From the NCBI RefSeq assembly GCF_024172185.1, contig NZ_JAMZEC010000001.1:5290001-5354000 (forward strand): DNA of 64,000 nucleotides. The letters run 5' to 3'. The notes beneath the pieces were generated by a model, which was not told where the DNA came from, did no database searches, and saw nothing but the letters and a program-made list of their open reading frames with translations. Shown here piece by piece: positions 39,037-47,712 of this stretch (position 1 is its first letter; every line of letters begins with the position of its first letter). The DNA is from Nonomuraea roseoviolacea subsp. carminata (GTDB lineage: Bacteria; Actinomycetota; Actinomycetes; Streptosporangiales; Streptosporangiaceae). A program made the translations under genes and the position numbers.

Positions 39037-39746
39037 GAGCGGCGCATCGATTCGGTGATCCGCTCGGCGGCGGCCATCACCGGTACGGCGTGCAGGCGTC
39101 CGGGCGCCCGCGTGAGCCGCTCGATGGGGCCCGACACCGACACCGCGGCGATGACCTTGCCGCCGCTGCCCCGTATGGCCGCCGACACGCTCGCCACGCC
39201 CTGCTCCCGCTCGCCCACGCTGTGGGCCCAGCCGCGGCGGCGCACCGACGCGAGCGTCGCGGCGGTGAACTTGGCGCCGCGCAACCCGCGGTGCAGCCGG
39301 TCGGGCTCCTCCCAGGCCAGCAGGATCTGCGCCGCCGAACCCGCCGTCATGGGCAGCGCCGATCCCACCGGGACGGTGTCACGCAGGCCGCTGGCGCGTT
39401 CGGCCGCGGCCACGCACACCCGCTCGTCACCCTGGCGGCGATAGAGCTGCGCGCTCTCGCCCGTCAGGTCGCGCAACTGCATCAGCACCGGCGCGGCCAC
39501 CGCGAGCAGCCGGTCCTCGCCGGCGGCCGTGGACAACTCCGAGAGCCGCGGACCCAGCACGAATCTGCCCTGTGTGTCACGGCTCACAATGCGGTGGTGT
39601 TCGAGGGCGACCGCGAGCCGATGCGCGGTGGGGCGGGCCAATCCGGTGGCCTGAACGAGCTGGGCCAGCGAGGCCGGGCCGGCTTCGAGGGCGTTGAGCA
39701 CCAGAACGGCCTTGTCGAGTACTCCGACTCCGCTAGAGTTGTCCAT
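39030..39746 (-). CDS. ndgR: IclR-family regulator NdgR
   Basis: A 238-residue IclR regulator that in Streptomyces (NdgR/AreB) controls leucine and other amino-acid genes and responds to amino-acid supply. N-terminus MDNSSGVGVLDKAVLVLNAL and the helix-turn-helix ATGLARPTAHRLAVALEHHR are near-identical to known NdgR; the effector domain includes GESAQLYRRQGDERVCV and LRDTVPVGSALPMTAGS. Start at 39746 gives the conserved N-terminus; a further ATG at 39770 would add eight residues. Divergent from leuCD, the classical NdgR target. Confidence 0.93.
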   Translation of the reverse strand: MDNSSGVGVLDKAVLVLNALEAGPASLAQLVQATGLARPTAHRLAVALEHHRIVSRDTQGRFVLGPRLSELSTAAGEDRLLAVAAPVLMQLRDLTGESAQLYRRQGDERVCVAAAERASGLRDTVPVGSALPMTAGSAAQILLAWEEPDRLHRGLRGAKFTAATLASVRRRGWAHSVGEREQGVASVSAAIRGSGGKVIAAVSVSGPIERLTRAPGRLHAVPVMAAAERITESMRRSS

Positions 39747-39969
39747 AGGCCGATACTGCCGTCTCGACATATGAGAAAGCAAGTTGGAGGTCAAGCTACA
39801 CCGCGAGGACCCCGCGAGGGAGCGCCGGTCTCTGGACTGAGGAGCGAAGGGAGCGCAGCGACCGGAGCGACGAGGGAAGAGACCGGGAGTGAGCGACCGA
39901 GCCGCGATGCGGAGCATCGCCGGAAACAGCACTGCGATGGAGCAGTCGCGCACAAGCAGGAGGAAGATC
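39747..39969 (+). promoter_or_regulatory. leuCD promoter and structured leader
   Basis: The 223-base gap holds an A/T-richer segment near 39755-39785 (CATATG at its core), a probable NdgR and promoter site, and then a leader with several inverted repeats: CCGGTCTCT (39825-39833) with AGAGACCGG (39878-39886), a tight hairpin GCGATGC/GCATCGC (39904-39920) and ACTGC/GCAGT around 39931-39950. Between them is a GAGCG-rich stretch. No leucine-rich leader peptide was found. Confidence 0.5.
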
Positions 39970-41355
39970 ATGGGCCGCACACTGGCGGAGAAGGTCTGGG
40001 AGCAGCACGTCGTGCGCCGCGCCGACGGCGAGCCCGACCTGCTCTACATCGACCTGCACCTCATCCACGAGGTGACCAGCCCGCAGGCGTTCGACGGGCT
40101 CCGGCTCGCCGGCCGCAAGGTGCGCCGGCCCGACCTCACCATCGCGACCGAGGACCACAACGTCCCGACCGTGCTCGGCCCTATCGCCGACCCGGTCTCC
40201 AAGACCCAGGTCGAGACGCTGCGCAAGAACGCCGCCGAGTTCGGCATCCGGCTGCACCCGATGGGCGACGCCGGTCAGGGCGTGGTGCACATCATCGGCC
40301 CGCAGTTCGGCCTGACCCAGCCGGGCATGACCATCGTCTGCGGCGACTCCCACACCTCCACGCACGGCGCGTTCGGCGGCATCGCGTTCGGCATCGGCAC
40401 CTCCGAGGTCGAGCACGTGCTGGCCACGCAGACCCTGCCCGCCTACCGGCCGAAGACCATGGCCATCGAGGTCTCGGGCGAGCTGCCCGTGGGCGTCACC
40501 GCCAAGGACCTCATCCTGGCCATCATCGCCAAGATCGGCACCGGCGGCGGCCAGGGCTACATCGTCGAGTACCGCGGCGAGGCCGTCCGCAAGCTCTCCA
40601 TGGAGGGCCGGATGACGGTGTGCAACATGTCGATCGAGGCCGGCGCCCGGGCGGGCATGATCGCCCCGGACGAGACCACGTTCGCCTACCTCAAGGGCCG
40701 CCCGCACGCGCCGTCCGGCGAGCTGTGGGACCAGGCGGTCGAGTACTGGTCGTCGCTGCGCACCGACGACGACGCCGTCTTCGACAAGGTCGTCGAGATC
40801 GACGCCTCGACGCTCACCCCGTACGTCACGTGGGGCACCAACCCCGGCCAGGGCCTGCCGCTGGACGCGTCGGTGCCCGACCCGGCGAGCTTCACCGACC
40901 CGATCGCGCGCTCCGCCGCCGAGCGCGCCCTGGAGTACATGGGCCTGACGGCCGGCACCCCGCTGCGCGAGATCGAGGTCGACACCGTCTTCGTGGGCTC
41001 CTGCACCAACGGCCGCATCGAGGACCTCCGCTCGGCCGCCGAGATCCTGCGCGGCCGGCAGGTGAAGACGCGCACGCTCATCGTGCCCGGCTCGATGCTG
41101 GTCAAGCTGCAGGCCGAGCAGGAGGGGCTGCACGAGGTGTTCAAGGCCGCCGGCGCCGAGTGGCGCGAGGCCGGCTGCTCCATGTGCCTCGGCATGAACC
41201 CCGACACGCTCCAGCCGGGCGAGCGCAGCGCCTCCACCTCCAACCGCAACTTCGAGGGCCGCCAGGGCAAGGGTGGCCGCACCCACCTGGTGTCGCCGCA
41301 GGTCGCCGCCGCGACCGCCGTCACCGGCCGCCTCACCGCTCCCGCCGACCTCTAG
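39970..41355 (+). CDS. leuC: isopropylmalate isomerase, large subunit
   Basis: A 461-residue aconitase-family subunit that with LeuD interconverts 2- and 3-isopropylmalate, and equally citramalate to methylmalate. The [4Fe-4S] cysteines lie in IVCGDSHTSTHG region (VFVGSCTNGRIEDL and GCSMCLGMNPD supply the others). ATG at 39970 follows AGGAGGAAG. leuD starts 13 bases after its stop. Confidence 0.97.
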   Translation: MGRTLAEKVWEQHVVRRADGEPDLLYIDLHLIHEVTSPQAFDGLRLAGRKVRRPDLTIATEDHNVPTVLGPIADPVSKTQVETLRKNAAEFGIRLHPMGDAGQGVVHIIGPQFGLTQPGMTIVCGDSHTSTHGAFGGIAFGIGTSEVEHVLATQTLPAYRPKTMAIEVSGELPVGVTAKDLILAIIAKIGTGGGQGYIVEYRGEAVRKLSMEGRMTVCNMSIEAGARAGMIAPDETTFAYLKGRPHAPSGELWDQAVEYWSSLRTDDDAVFDKVVEIDASTLTPYVTWGTNPGQGLPLDASVPDPASFTDPIARSAAERALEYMGLTAGTPLREIEVDTVFVGSCTNGRIEDLRSAAEILRGRQVKTRTLIVPGSMLVKLQAEQEGLHEVFKAAGAEWREAGCSMCLGMNPDTLQPGERSASTSNRNFEGRQGKGGRTHLVSPQVAAATAVTGRLTAPADL

Positions 41356-41368
41356 GAGATCCACGATC

Positions 41369-41956
41369 ATGGACGCGTTCACCACCCACACCGGTACGGC
41401 GGTGCCGCTGCGCCGCAGCAACGTCGACACCGACCAGATCATCCCGGCCGTCTGGCTCAAGCAGGTCAGCCGCACCGGCTTCGAGAACGGCCTGTTCGCC
41501 GCCTGGCGCGAGGACCCCGGCTTCGTCCTCAACGACCCGGCCTACCAGGGCGCCTCGATCCTCGTCTCCGGGCCCGACTTCGGCACCGGCTCCTCGCGCG
41601 AGCACGCCGTCTGGGCGCTGCAGCAGTACGGCTTCCGCGTGGTGATCGCCGCCCGGTTCGGCGACATCTTCCGCAACAACTCCACCAAGATGGGCCTGCT
41701 GCCGGTCGTCCTGCCGGGCGAGAAGGTCGAGGCGCTGCAGGCCGCCGTCGAGGCCGACCCGTCGCTCCAGGTGACGGTCGACCTGGAGGGCCGCGAGGTC
41801 CGGTGGGCCGGCGAGGCGGTCGGCTTCGAGATCGACGACTACACCCGCTGGCGGCTCATGGAGGGCCTCGACGACATCGGCCTGACCCTGCGGCACGCCG
41901 ACGACGTCGCGGCGTACGAGAATGAGCGGCAGCCATGGCTGCCGACGACCGTCTAG
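41369..41956 (+). CDS. leuD: isopropylmalate isomerase, small subunit
   Basis: A 195-residue swivelling-domain partner of LeuC, beginning MDAFTTHTGTAVPLRRSNVD with TDQIIPA and the loop FGTGSSREHAVWAL that contacts substrate. Normal length. The stop lies 22 bases beyond the start of the next small gene, so translation of that gene may be coupled. Confidence 0.97.
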   Translation: MDAFTTHTGTAVPLRRSNVDTDQIIPAVWLKQVSRTGFENGLFAAWREDPGFVLNDPAYQGASILVSGPDFGTGSSREHAVWALQQYGFRVVIAARFGDIFRNNSTKMGLLPVVLPGEKVEALQAAVEADPSLQVTVDLEGREVRWAGEAVGFEIDDYTRWRLMEGLDDIGLTLRHADDVAAYENERQPWLPTTV

Positions 41957-42186
41957 ACGACGACGAGCTGGCGCGGCGGCTGCGCGAGGCGCACCGCCGC
42001 GTCAGCGCCGTGCTCACCGGGCTTCCCGCCGCCGAGAAGGAGCGGCTGGCGCGGCGATACCTGACGATCTGCGACCTCGCCAAGCACGATCCGGCACGGG
42101 CGGCGGCCCGTCTGGATCTTCTCCTGGCCTCCCTGGACGGCGATCTCGACACGCCACGCGCACCCGAAAGCACGCCGGGTGATTGA
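41935..42186 (+). CDS. small helical protein of unknown function, 83 residues
   Basis: MAADDRLDDDELARRLREAH, then RVSAVLTGLPAAEKERLARR, YLTICDLAKHDPARAAARLD and a polar tail. Charged, predicted helical, no signal. Its first 22 bases overlap the leuD end in another frame; the codons keep strong G/C third positions, supporting a real gene. It ends just before the HU promoter. No family recognised. Confidence 0.65.
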   Translation: MAADDRLDDDELARRLREAHRRVSAVLTGLPAAEKERLARRYLTICDLAKHDPARAAARLDLLLASLDGDLDTPRAPESTPGD

Positions 42187-42211
42187 GTTCGCCCGCAATC
42201 CGGCCTAGTTT
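42183..42211 (+). promoter_or_regulatory. HU gene promoter
   Basis: TTGAGT (42183-42188) and TAGTTT (42206-42211) with 17 bases between. The roughly 70-base leader contains a hairpin GGGGTT/AACCCC and ends with a GGGGGGAG ribosome site. Confidence 0.55.
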
Positions 42212-42286
42212 CGGGAGAGTAAGGGGTTTCTACGTCGAACTTCGTTAGCTGGAACCCCGAGCCGTAACGGGGGGAGCACAACTTAC

Positions 42287-42586
42287 ATGAACAAGCGAGA
42301 GCTCGTCGACGCCATCGTCGAGCGCGTCGGCGACCGGAAGACGGCGACCGAAGCGGTCAACGCGATCATCGACGTCGTCCAGAAGGCCGTGGCCGGCGGT
42401 GACAAGGTCTCGATCACCGGTTTCGGTGCGTTCGAGATGGTCCACAAGCCGGCCCGCTCGGCCAGGAACCCGTCGACCGGCGCGGAGATCAAGGTCGCGG
42501 AGAGCTGGGGGCCGAAGTTCCGGCCTGGTTCGGACTTCAAGGAGCTGGTGAACGCCGGCGGCAAGAAGGCCGCGAAGAAGAAGTAA
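42287..42586 (+). CDS. hup: nucleoid protein HU
   Basis: A 99-residue DNA-bending protein: MNKRELVDAIVERVGDRKTA, the core GDKVSITGFGAFEMV, and the beta-arm PARSARNPSTGAEIKVAES with the intercalating Pro. A short Lys/Ala tail (GGKKAAKKK) follows; it is far shorter than the histone-like tail of HupS. It binds DNA non-specifically. Promoter and terminator on either side make it a single-gene unit. Confidence 0.96.
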   Translation: MNKRELVDAIVERVGDRKTATEAVNAIIDVVQKAVAGGDKVSITGFGAFEMVHKPARSARNPSTGAEIKVAESWGPKFRPGSDFKELVNAGGKKAAKKK

Positions 42587-42598
42587 CGACGTCGCACC

Positions 42599-42627
42599 CG
42601 CCCGGTCCCCGTCTCGGGGACCGGGCG
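42599..42627. terminator. bidirectional terminator after HU
   Basis: A perfect 12-base stem (CGCCCGGTCCCC at 42599-42610, complement 42616-42627), loop GTCTC, between convergent genes. Confidence 0.8.
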
Positions 42628-42637
42628 CTCCGCGTTC

Positions 42638-42850
42638 TCAGGGGGTCGTCCCGGGGACGGGGAACGTGGACAGCGTCACGTAGCTGATCTCCCCGTCCGT
42701 CATCGCCAGCCGCACCCGCTGCCCCGAGCGCAGCAGCCGCAGCGGGCCCGCGTCGAAGGCGTGGGTGCCGAAGGACAGCACGGTCCCGTCGTCGAGGAAG
42801 ACCGTGCCGGAGCGGGTGACCTCGTCGAAGGTGCGCACCGTGGCCTGCAC
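42638..42850 (-). CDS. small OB-fold, cold-shock-domain-like protein
   Basis: A 70-residue protein from a GTG start. VRTFDEVTRSGTVFLDDGTV resembles the first strands of a cold-shock domain (a Gly-Thr-Val segment replacing the usual KGFGFI), followed by LSFGTHAFDAGPLRLLRSGQ and RVRLAMTDGEISYVTL. The RNP aromatic residues are mostly missing, so nucleic-acid binding is doubtful. It lies divergent from the MFS gene at 42908. Confidence 0.7.
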   Translation of the reverse strand: MQATVRTFDEVTRSGTVFLDDGTVLSFGTHAFDAGPLRLLRSGQRVRLAMTDGEISYVTLSTFPVPGTTP

Positions 42851-42907
42851 GCGTACCAGCCTAATCCGTTTGCCATCGGGGAGCGGAACCCCCGAGTATC
42901 GCTACCT

Positions 42908-44158
42908 ATGCGCTCGACCCCCGACTTCTGGCGCTTCGTCTGGGCGAACGGCGTGACCCAGATGGGCACGCAGGTCACCACCGTCGCACTTCCCCTGGCC
43001 GCCGTCCTCGCGCTGCACGCCGGAGCGCTGGAGCTCGGCCTGCTCTCCGCCGCCCAGATGGCCGCCTTCCTGCTCGTGGGGCTTCCTGCGGGCGTCTGGG
43101 TGGACCGGGTCCGCCGGCTGCCCGTTCTCGTCTGGTCCGACCTGCTGCGCGGCCTGGCGCTCGTCACGGTGCCGCTGGCGGCCTGGGCGGGCGTGCTGAC
43201 CCTGCCGCAGCTCTACGCCGTGGCGCTGATCCTGGGGTTCGGCACCGTGTTCTTCGACGTGGCCCACATGAGCGTGCTGCCCGCCGTCGTGCCCGAGGAC
43301 CGGCTCGAACGCGGCAACAGCGCTCTGGAGGTCACCCGCAACGTCACGCTCCTCGCCGGTCCGGGCGTCGGCGGCTGGCTGGTCAACCTGCTGACCGCGC
43401 CCGTCGCCCTGCTCGCCGACTCGGTCAGCTACCTCGTCTCCGCGCTGCTCCTGTCCCGCGTACGGGCCGAGGAGCGCCCCGCGGAACGGCCGGAACGGGG
43501 CGAGCGGCGGCTCCGGCGGGAGATGGCCGAGGGCCTGGCCTTCGTCGTCAGGGAGCCGGTGCTGCGCCGCGTCGCCGTCGGCGGGGCGCTGGTCATGGCC
43601 GCCAACAGCATCTGCGCGGTCGGCTTCCCGCTCTACCTGGTCAAGGAGCTCGGAGTCGGCCCCGGCGCGTACGGCCTGCTGCTGTCGGGCGCCGCCTGCG
43701 GCGCGCTGGCCGGCGCCGCGCTCGTGCCCTGGTTGACCGCCCGCTTCGGCACGGGCGCCACCCTGTACGGCTCGGCGGTGCTGGCCACGGTGCTCTACCT
43801 GCCGGCGCTGGCCACCGGCCCCGGCTGGCGCCTGGCGTTCCTGCCCGCGGCCGGGGCGCTGTTCGGCGCGGCGAGCTCGGTGTTCGGGGTCGCCCAGCTC
43901 AGCCACCGCCAGCGCGTCACCCCCACGCACCTCCTGGGCCGCGTCAACGCCGCCATGCGCTTCCTCATGTGGGGCGCCTTCCCCCTGGGCGGGCTGCTCG
44001 GCGGCGCGCTGGGGGAGCGGACGGGCGGCTACGCGGTCTTCGCCGTGGGCGTCGCCGCGCTCGGCCTGGCCCACCTGGCGGTCGTGACCGCGCCCCGCAT
44101 CAGGACGGCCACAGCTCCGCCACCACGGCCGCGGTGTGCCGACCGAGACCCAGCCTGA
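42908..44158 (+). CDS. MFS transporter (MefA-like macrolide-efflux type)
   Basis: A 416-residue transporter with about twelve helices, opening FWRFVWANGVTQMGTQVTTV, followed by the loop-2 motif GLPAGVWVDRVRRLPVLVWSD, seen as PAGVWVDRVRRLPVL, and a family segment VVPEDRLERGNSALE that is typical of the TMR/MefA-like exporters. ATG at 42908 was chosen; no strong ribosome site, and the -10-like GAGTATCGCTACCTATG upstream suggests a short leader. The 3' end overlaps cofC by 59 bases. Confidence 0.85.
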   Translation: MRSTPDFWRFVWANGVTQMGTQVTTVALPLAAVLALHAGALELGLLSAAQMAAFLLVGLPAGVWVDRVRRLPVLVWSDLLRGLALVTVPLAAWAGVLTLPQLYAVALILGFGTVFFDVAHMSVLPAVVPEDRLERGNSALEVTRNVTLLAGPGVGGWLVNLLTAPVALLADSVSYLVSALLLSRVRAEERPAERPERGERRLRREMAEGLAFVVREPVLRRVAVGGALVMAANSICAVGFPLYLVKELGVGPGAYGLLLSGAACGALAGAALVPWLTARFGTGATLYGSAVLATVLYLPALATGPGWRLAFLPAAGALFGAASSVFGVAQLSHRQRVTPTHLLGRVNAAMRFLMWGAFPLGGLLGGALGERTGGYAVFAVGVAALGLAHLAVVTAPRIRTATAPPPRPRCADRDPA

Positions 44159-44732
44159 CGGCGGCGCGCAGGTCGTCGGGGGTGTCGACGTCGCGCCGGA
44201 CCGAGTCGATGCCGTCCAGGCACAGCTCCTTGGCCCCGCCCGCCAGGTGCTTGGCCCGCGACTCGCCGCCGAAGCGGGGCGTGAACGGCAGTCCCGGCCG
44301 TACCCCGTAGAAGGTGGTGCCCACGTCGAGCGCGTCGGGCACGAACGCCTGGTCGAACTCCGCCGCCGCGGCCAGCGCCACGGCCAGCTCGGCGGGCCGC
44401 AGCGCGGGCAGGTCGGCCTGCAGGGCGCCCACGGGGTCGCCGGGGGCCAGCCGTACGGCGTGGGCCGCACCCGTGCGCAGCGCGGTGTTGAGCCCGCGGT
44501 CGGGGTCGTGCACCACGTCGGCGCCCAGCGCGGCCAGCGGCCCGGCGGCGCAGGGGTCGGCGGTGACGACGACCACCCGCGCCACGGCCGCGCACTCCAG
44601 CGCCGCCGACACCGTGTCGCAGGCCACGGCGACGGCCAGCCGGGTGCGGTGCGGGCCGGCCGCGGCGGCCATCCGGGTCTTCGCGGCGACCAGTGTCTTC
44701 ACCGGGATGACCAGTGACCAGCGGTTGCTCAT
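44100..44732 (-). CDS. cofC: 2-phospho-L-lactate guanylyltransferase (F420 biosynthesis)
   Basis: A 210-residue nucleotidyltransferase that activates phospholactate or phosphoenolpyruvate for coenzyme F420 (CofC/FbiD). MSNRWSLVIPVKTLVAAKTR, VVTADPCAAG, VVHDPDRGLNTALRTG, LQADLPALRP and FTPRFGGESRAKHLAG are family signatures, including the metal-binding Asp of QADLP. The partner genes fbiA/B (cofD/E) are not in the window. Start at 44732, with an upstream ATG at 44744 possible. Confidence 0.93.
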   Translation of the reverse strand: MSNRWSLVIPVKTLVAAKTRMAAAAGPHRTRLAVAVACDTVSAALECAAVARVVVVTADPCAAGPLAALGADVVHDPDRGLNTALRTGAAHAVRLAPGDPVGALQADLPALRPAELAVALAAAAEFDQAFVPDALDVGTTFYGVRPGLPFTPRFGGESRAKHLAGGAKELCLDGIDSVRRDVDTPDDLRAAVRLGLGRHTAAVVAELWPS

Positions 44733-44813
44733 AGGGTTAAGCATCGCGCCTCGACATCCCGCGCGGCCAACCGGGAGACTTGGGGCGCACACCACGTTCG
44801 GTTGGAGGAGAGC

Positions 44814-45524
44814 ATGAGGCGCCTGACGCGGCCATCGCGTTTCTGGGAGTCCCTGGCCGTGGTGATCGTGAAGCCACTGTCGCGGCTCCTGGTCAGCCGT
44901 GACTGGCGCCACGGGGAGCGGGTCCCCCGCACGGGCGGGGTGATCATCGCCGCCAACCACCTGTCGTGGACCGACCCCGTGCTGCTGTCGCACTTCCTGT
45001 ACGACCAGGGGCGCTGGCCGGTCATCCTGGCCAAGGCGGGCCTGTTCAACGTGCCGGTGCTCGGCCACGCCGTGCGTTCGCTGTGCGCCATCCCCGTCGA
45101 GCGGGCCAGCAGCGAGGCCGCCCGCTCGCTCCAGGTGTCGTCGCAGCGGCTGCGCGACGGCGGGGCGATCCTGTTCTACCCCGAGGGCACCTGCACGCGT
45201 GACCCCGACCTGTGGCCGATGGTCGGCAAGACCGGCGCCGCCCGGCTCGCCCTGGAGAGCGGCGCCCCGGTGATCCCGGTCGCCCACTGGGGCGCGCATG
45301 AGCTGCTGCCGTACGGGGAGAAGAAGCCCAGGCTCTTCCCGCGCAAGACGTTCCGGGTGTCGGTGGGGCCCCCGGTCGACCTGTCCAGGTACGCCGGTCA
45401 GCCGCCGCAGGGACAGGTGCTGCGCCAGGCGACCGCCGACATCATGGCGGCGATCACCGCGCAGCTCGCCGAGCTGCGCGGTGAGAAGGCACCCGAGACT
45501 CCCTACGATCCTGCCGGGCGGTGA
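44814..45524 (+). CDS. plsC: 1-acyl-sn-glycerol-3-phosphate acyltransferase
   Basis: A 236-residue membrane-associated acyltransferase that makes phosphatidic acid from lysophosphatidate. The catalytic NHLSWTDP gives the HX4D motif and the glycerol-phosphate site is FYPEGTCTRD. ATG at 44814 follows GGTTGGAGGAG. It is divergent from cofC. Its stop overlaps the GTG of gpsA, forming a phospholipid pair: gpsA makes glycerol-3-phosphate, plsC acylates it. Confidence 0.95.
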   Translation: MRRLTRPSRFWESLAVVIVKPLSRLLVSRDWRHGERVPRTGGVIIAANHLSWTDPVLLSHFLYDQGRWPVILAKAGLFNVPVLGHAVRSLCAIPVERASSEAARSLQVSSQRLRDGGAILFYPEGTCTRDPDLWPMVGKTGAARLALESGAPVIPVAHWGAHELLPYGEKKPRLFPRKTFRVSVGPPVDLSRYAGQPPQGQVLRQATADIMAAITAQLAELRGEKAPETPYDPAGR

Positions 45525-46540
45525 CGACGATGACGAAGGCGGCGGTGTTCGGCACCGGTTCGTGGGGCACCACGTTCGCGATGATCCTGGCCGAGGCCGG
45601 CAACGAGACCACGCTGTGGGGGCGCCGGCCGGAGCTGGTCGAGGCGATCGACCGCACCCACACCAACCTCGACTACCTGCCGGGCGTGGCGCTGCCCGCC
45701 TCGCTGCGGGCCACGACCGACCCGGCCGTGGCGCTGGACGGCGCCGACTTCGTGGTGCTGGCCGTGCCGTCGCAGTCGCTGCGGGCCAACCTGGCGGTCT
45801 GGCGTGAGCACATCCCGCCGGACGCGATCCTGGTCAGCCTGATGAAGGGCATCGAGCTCGGCACCACCAAGCGGATGAGCGAGGTCATCCGCGAGGTGGC
45901 GGGCGCGGGCGAGGACCGGGTCGCGGTCGTGTCCGGCCCCAACCTGGCCAAGGAGATCGCCCAGCGCCAGCCCGCGGCGACCGTCGTGGCCTGCGCCGAC
46001 GAGGCCGTGGCCGAGCGGCTGCAGAAGGCGTGCCACCTGCCGCCGTGGTTCCGCCCGTACACCAACCACGACGTGGTGGGCGTGGAGCTGGGCGGCGCGG
46101 TCAAGAACGTCATCGCCCTGGCCGTCGGCGTCGCCGCGGGCATGGGCATGGGCGACAACGTGGGCGCGATGCTGATGACCAGGGGCCTGGCCGAGATCTC
46201 CCGCCTGGGCGCGGCGCTCGGAGCCGATCCGCACACCTTCGCCGGGCTGGCCGGCATGGGCGACCTCGTGGCGACCTGCACCTCGCCGCTGTCGCGCAAC
46301 CGCACCTTCGGCGAGCGCCTGGGCCGCGGCATGACGCTGGAGGAGGTCGTCGCGGCCACCCGGCAGACCGCCGAGGGCGTCAAGTCGTGTGAATCGGTGC
46401 TGGAGCTGGCCAGGAAGCACGACGTCGAGATGCCGATCACCGAGGTCGTCGTGGGCGTCGTCCACGACGGCATGTCGCCCAGCGAGGCGGGCATGCTGCT
46501 GATGTCGCGTTCACCCAAGCCTGAGCGCTATGGGGTCTGA
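45521..46540 (+). CDS. gpsA: glycerol-3-phosphate dehydrogenase [NAD(P)]
   Basis: A 339-residue enzyme that reduces dihydroxyacetone phosphate to glycerol-3-phosphate. Rossmann motif AAVFGTGSWGTTFA, GPNLAKEIAQRQPAATVVA and the catalytic lysine in LGGAVKNVIALAVG, later GMGDLVATCTSPLSRNR. GTG at 45521 overlaps the plsC stop (GTGA); ATG at 45530 would be three codons shorter. Same transcript as plsC; ddl follows after 66 bases. Confidence 0.95.
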   Translation: MTTMTKAAVFGTGSWGTTFAMILAEAGNETTLWGRRPELVEAIDRTHTNLDYLPGVALPASLRATTDPAVALDGADFVVLAVPSQSLRANLAVWREHIPPDAILVSLMKGIELGTTKRMSEVIREVAGAGEDRVAVVSGPNLAKEIAQRQPAATVVACADEAVAERLQKACHLPPWFRPYTNHDVVGVELGGAVKNVIALAVGVAAGMGMGDNVGAMLMTRGLAEISRLGAALGADPHTFAGLAGMGDLVATCTSPLSRNRTFGERLGRGMTLEEVVAATRQTAEGVKSCESVLELARKHDVEMPITEVVVGVVHDGMSPSEAGMLLMSRSPKPERYGV

Positions 46541-46606
46541 CCATTACGGACATCACCGGCGTGCTTGGCTCGCTGTGGTGCGGACACGCCGGTAGATTCG
46601 GACGTC

Positions 46607-47704
46607 ATGAGCAAGCCACGCGTCGCCGTCGTTTTCGGGGGTCGTAATTCCGAGCACGCCGTCTCCCTGATGGGGGCGGGCAGCGTGCTGGAGGCGATCG
46701 ACAAGGACAAGTACGAGGTGATCCCCATCGGGATCGCCCAGGACGGCAGGTGGGTGCTCGCCGCGGCCGGCCAGCGGTTCGCCATCGAGGAGGGGGAGCT
46801 GCCCAGCGTCGACACCTCCGGCGCCGCGCTGGCGCTGCCGCCCGGTCAGGGCTCGATCGTGGCCTACGACCCGGGCAGCATCCCGGTCGAGCTGGGCGCG
46901 GTGGACGTGGTGTTCCCGGTGATGCACGGGCCGTTCGCCGAGGACGGCACCATCCAGGGGCTGCTGGAGATGGCCGGCGTGCGCTACGTCGGCTCCGGGG
47001 TGCTGGCCAGCGCCGTCGGCATGGACAAGGCGTACATGAAGACCGTCATGGCGGCGGCTGGGCTGCCGATCGGGCGCTACCTCGTGGTGCGCGAGCGCGA
47101 CTGGCGGCTCGACCGCGAGCGGGTGCTGAAGGAGAGCGAGGAGCAGCTCGGCTGGCCGGTGTTCGTCAAGCCGGCCAGGGCCGGCTCGTCCCAGGGCATC
47201 TCCAAGGCGTACGACCGGGCGACGCTCGCCGAGGCGGTCGAGGAGGCCCGCCGGCACGACCCCAAGGTGCTGGTCGAGGCGGCCGTGAGCGGGCGCGAGG
47301 TCGAGTGCGCGGTGCTGGAGTCGCTCGGCGACGAGCCGCCGCGGGCGTCGCGGCCCGGCGAGGTGAAGGTCGAGGGCGGCCAGGAGTTCTTCGACTTCGA
47401 GGCCAAGTACTACCCCGACCAGATGTCGCTGACCGTGCCCGCCGACCTGCCGGGCGAGGTGGCGGAGGAGCTGCGCGCGATGGCCGTGCGGGCGTTCGAG
47501 GCGCTGGAGTGCGAAGGGCTCGCGCGGGTGGACTTCTTCTACACGCCCGAGGGCCGGATCGTCTTCAACGAGATCAACACGATGCCCGGGTTCACGTCGC
47601 TGTCGGTGGCGCCGCAGTTGTGGGCCGCGTCGGGGATGAGCTATCCGGAGCTGGTGGACCATCTGGTGCAACTGGCCCTGCACCGGCCGGCCGGGCTGCG
47701 CTGA
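46607..47704 (+). CDS. ddl: D-alanine-D-alanine ligase
   Basis: A 365-residue ATP-grasp ligase that makes the D-Ala-D-Ala dipeptide of peptidoglycan. RVAVVFGGRNSEHAVSL opens the protein; HGPFAEDGTIQGLLEMAG, KPARAGSSQGISKA and NEINTMPGFTSLSVAPQLW hold the substrate, ATP and Mg sites. The residue pattern ends in the D-Ala-D-Ala type, not D-Ala-D-Lac. ATG at 46607; an upstream in-frame codon extends into non-conserved sequence. Confidence 0.96.
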   Translation: MSKPRVAVVFGGRNSEHAVSLMGAGSVLEAIDKDKYEVIPIGIAQDGRWVLAAAGQRFAIEEGELPSVDTSGAALALPPGQGSIVAYDPGSIPVELGAVDVVFPVMHGPFAEDGTIQGLLEMAGVRYVGSGVLASAVGMDKAYMKTVMAAAGLPIGRYLVVRERDWRLDRERVLKESEEQLGWPVFVKPARAGSSQGISKAYDRATLAEAVEEARRHDPKVLVEAAVSGREVECAVLESLGDEPPRASRPGEVKVEGGQEFFDFEAKYYPDQMSLTVPADLPGEVAEELRAMAVRAFEALECEGLARVDFFYTPEGRIVFNEINTMPGFTSLSVAPQLWAASGMSYPELVDHLVQLALHRPAGLR

Positions 47705-47712
47705 CCGCGAGG

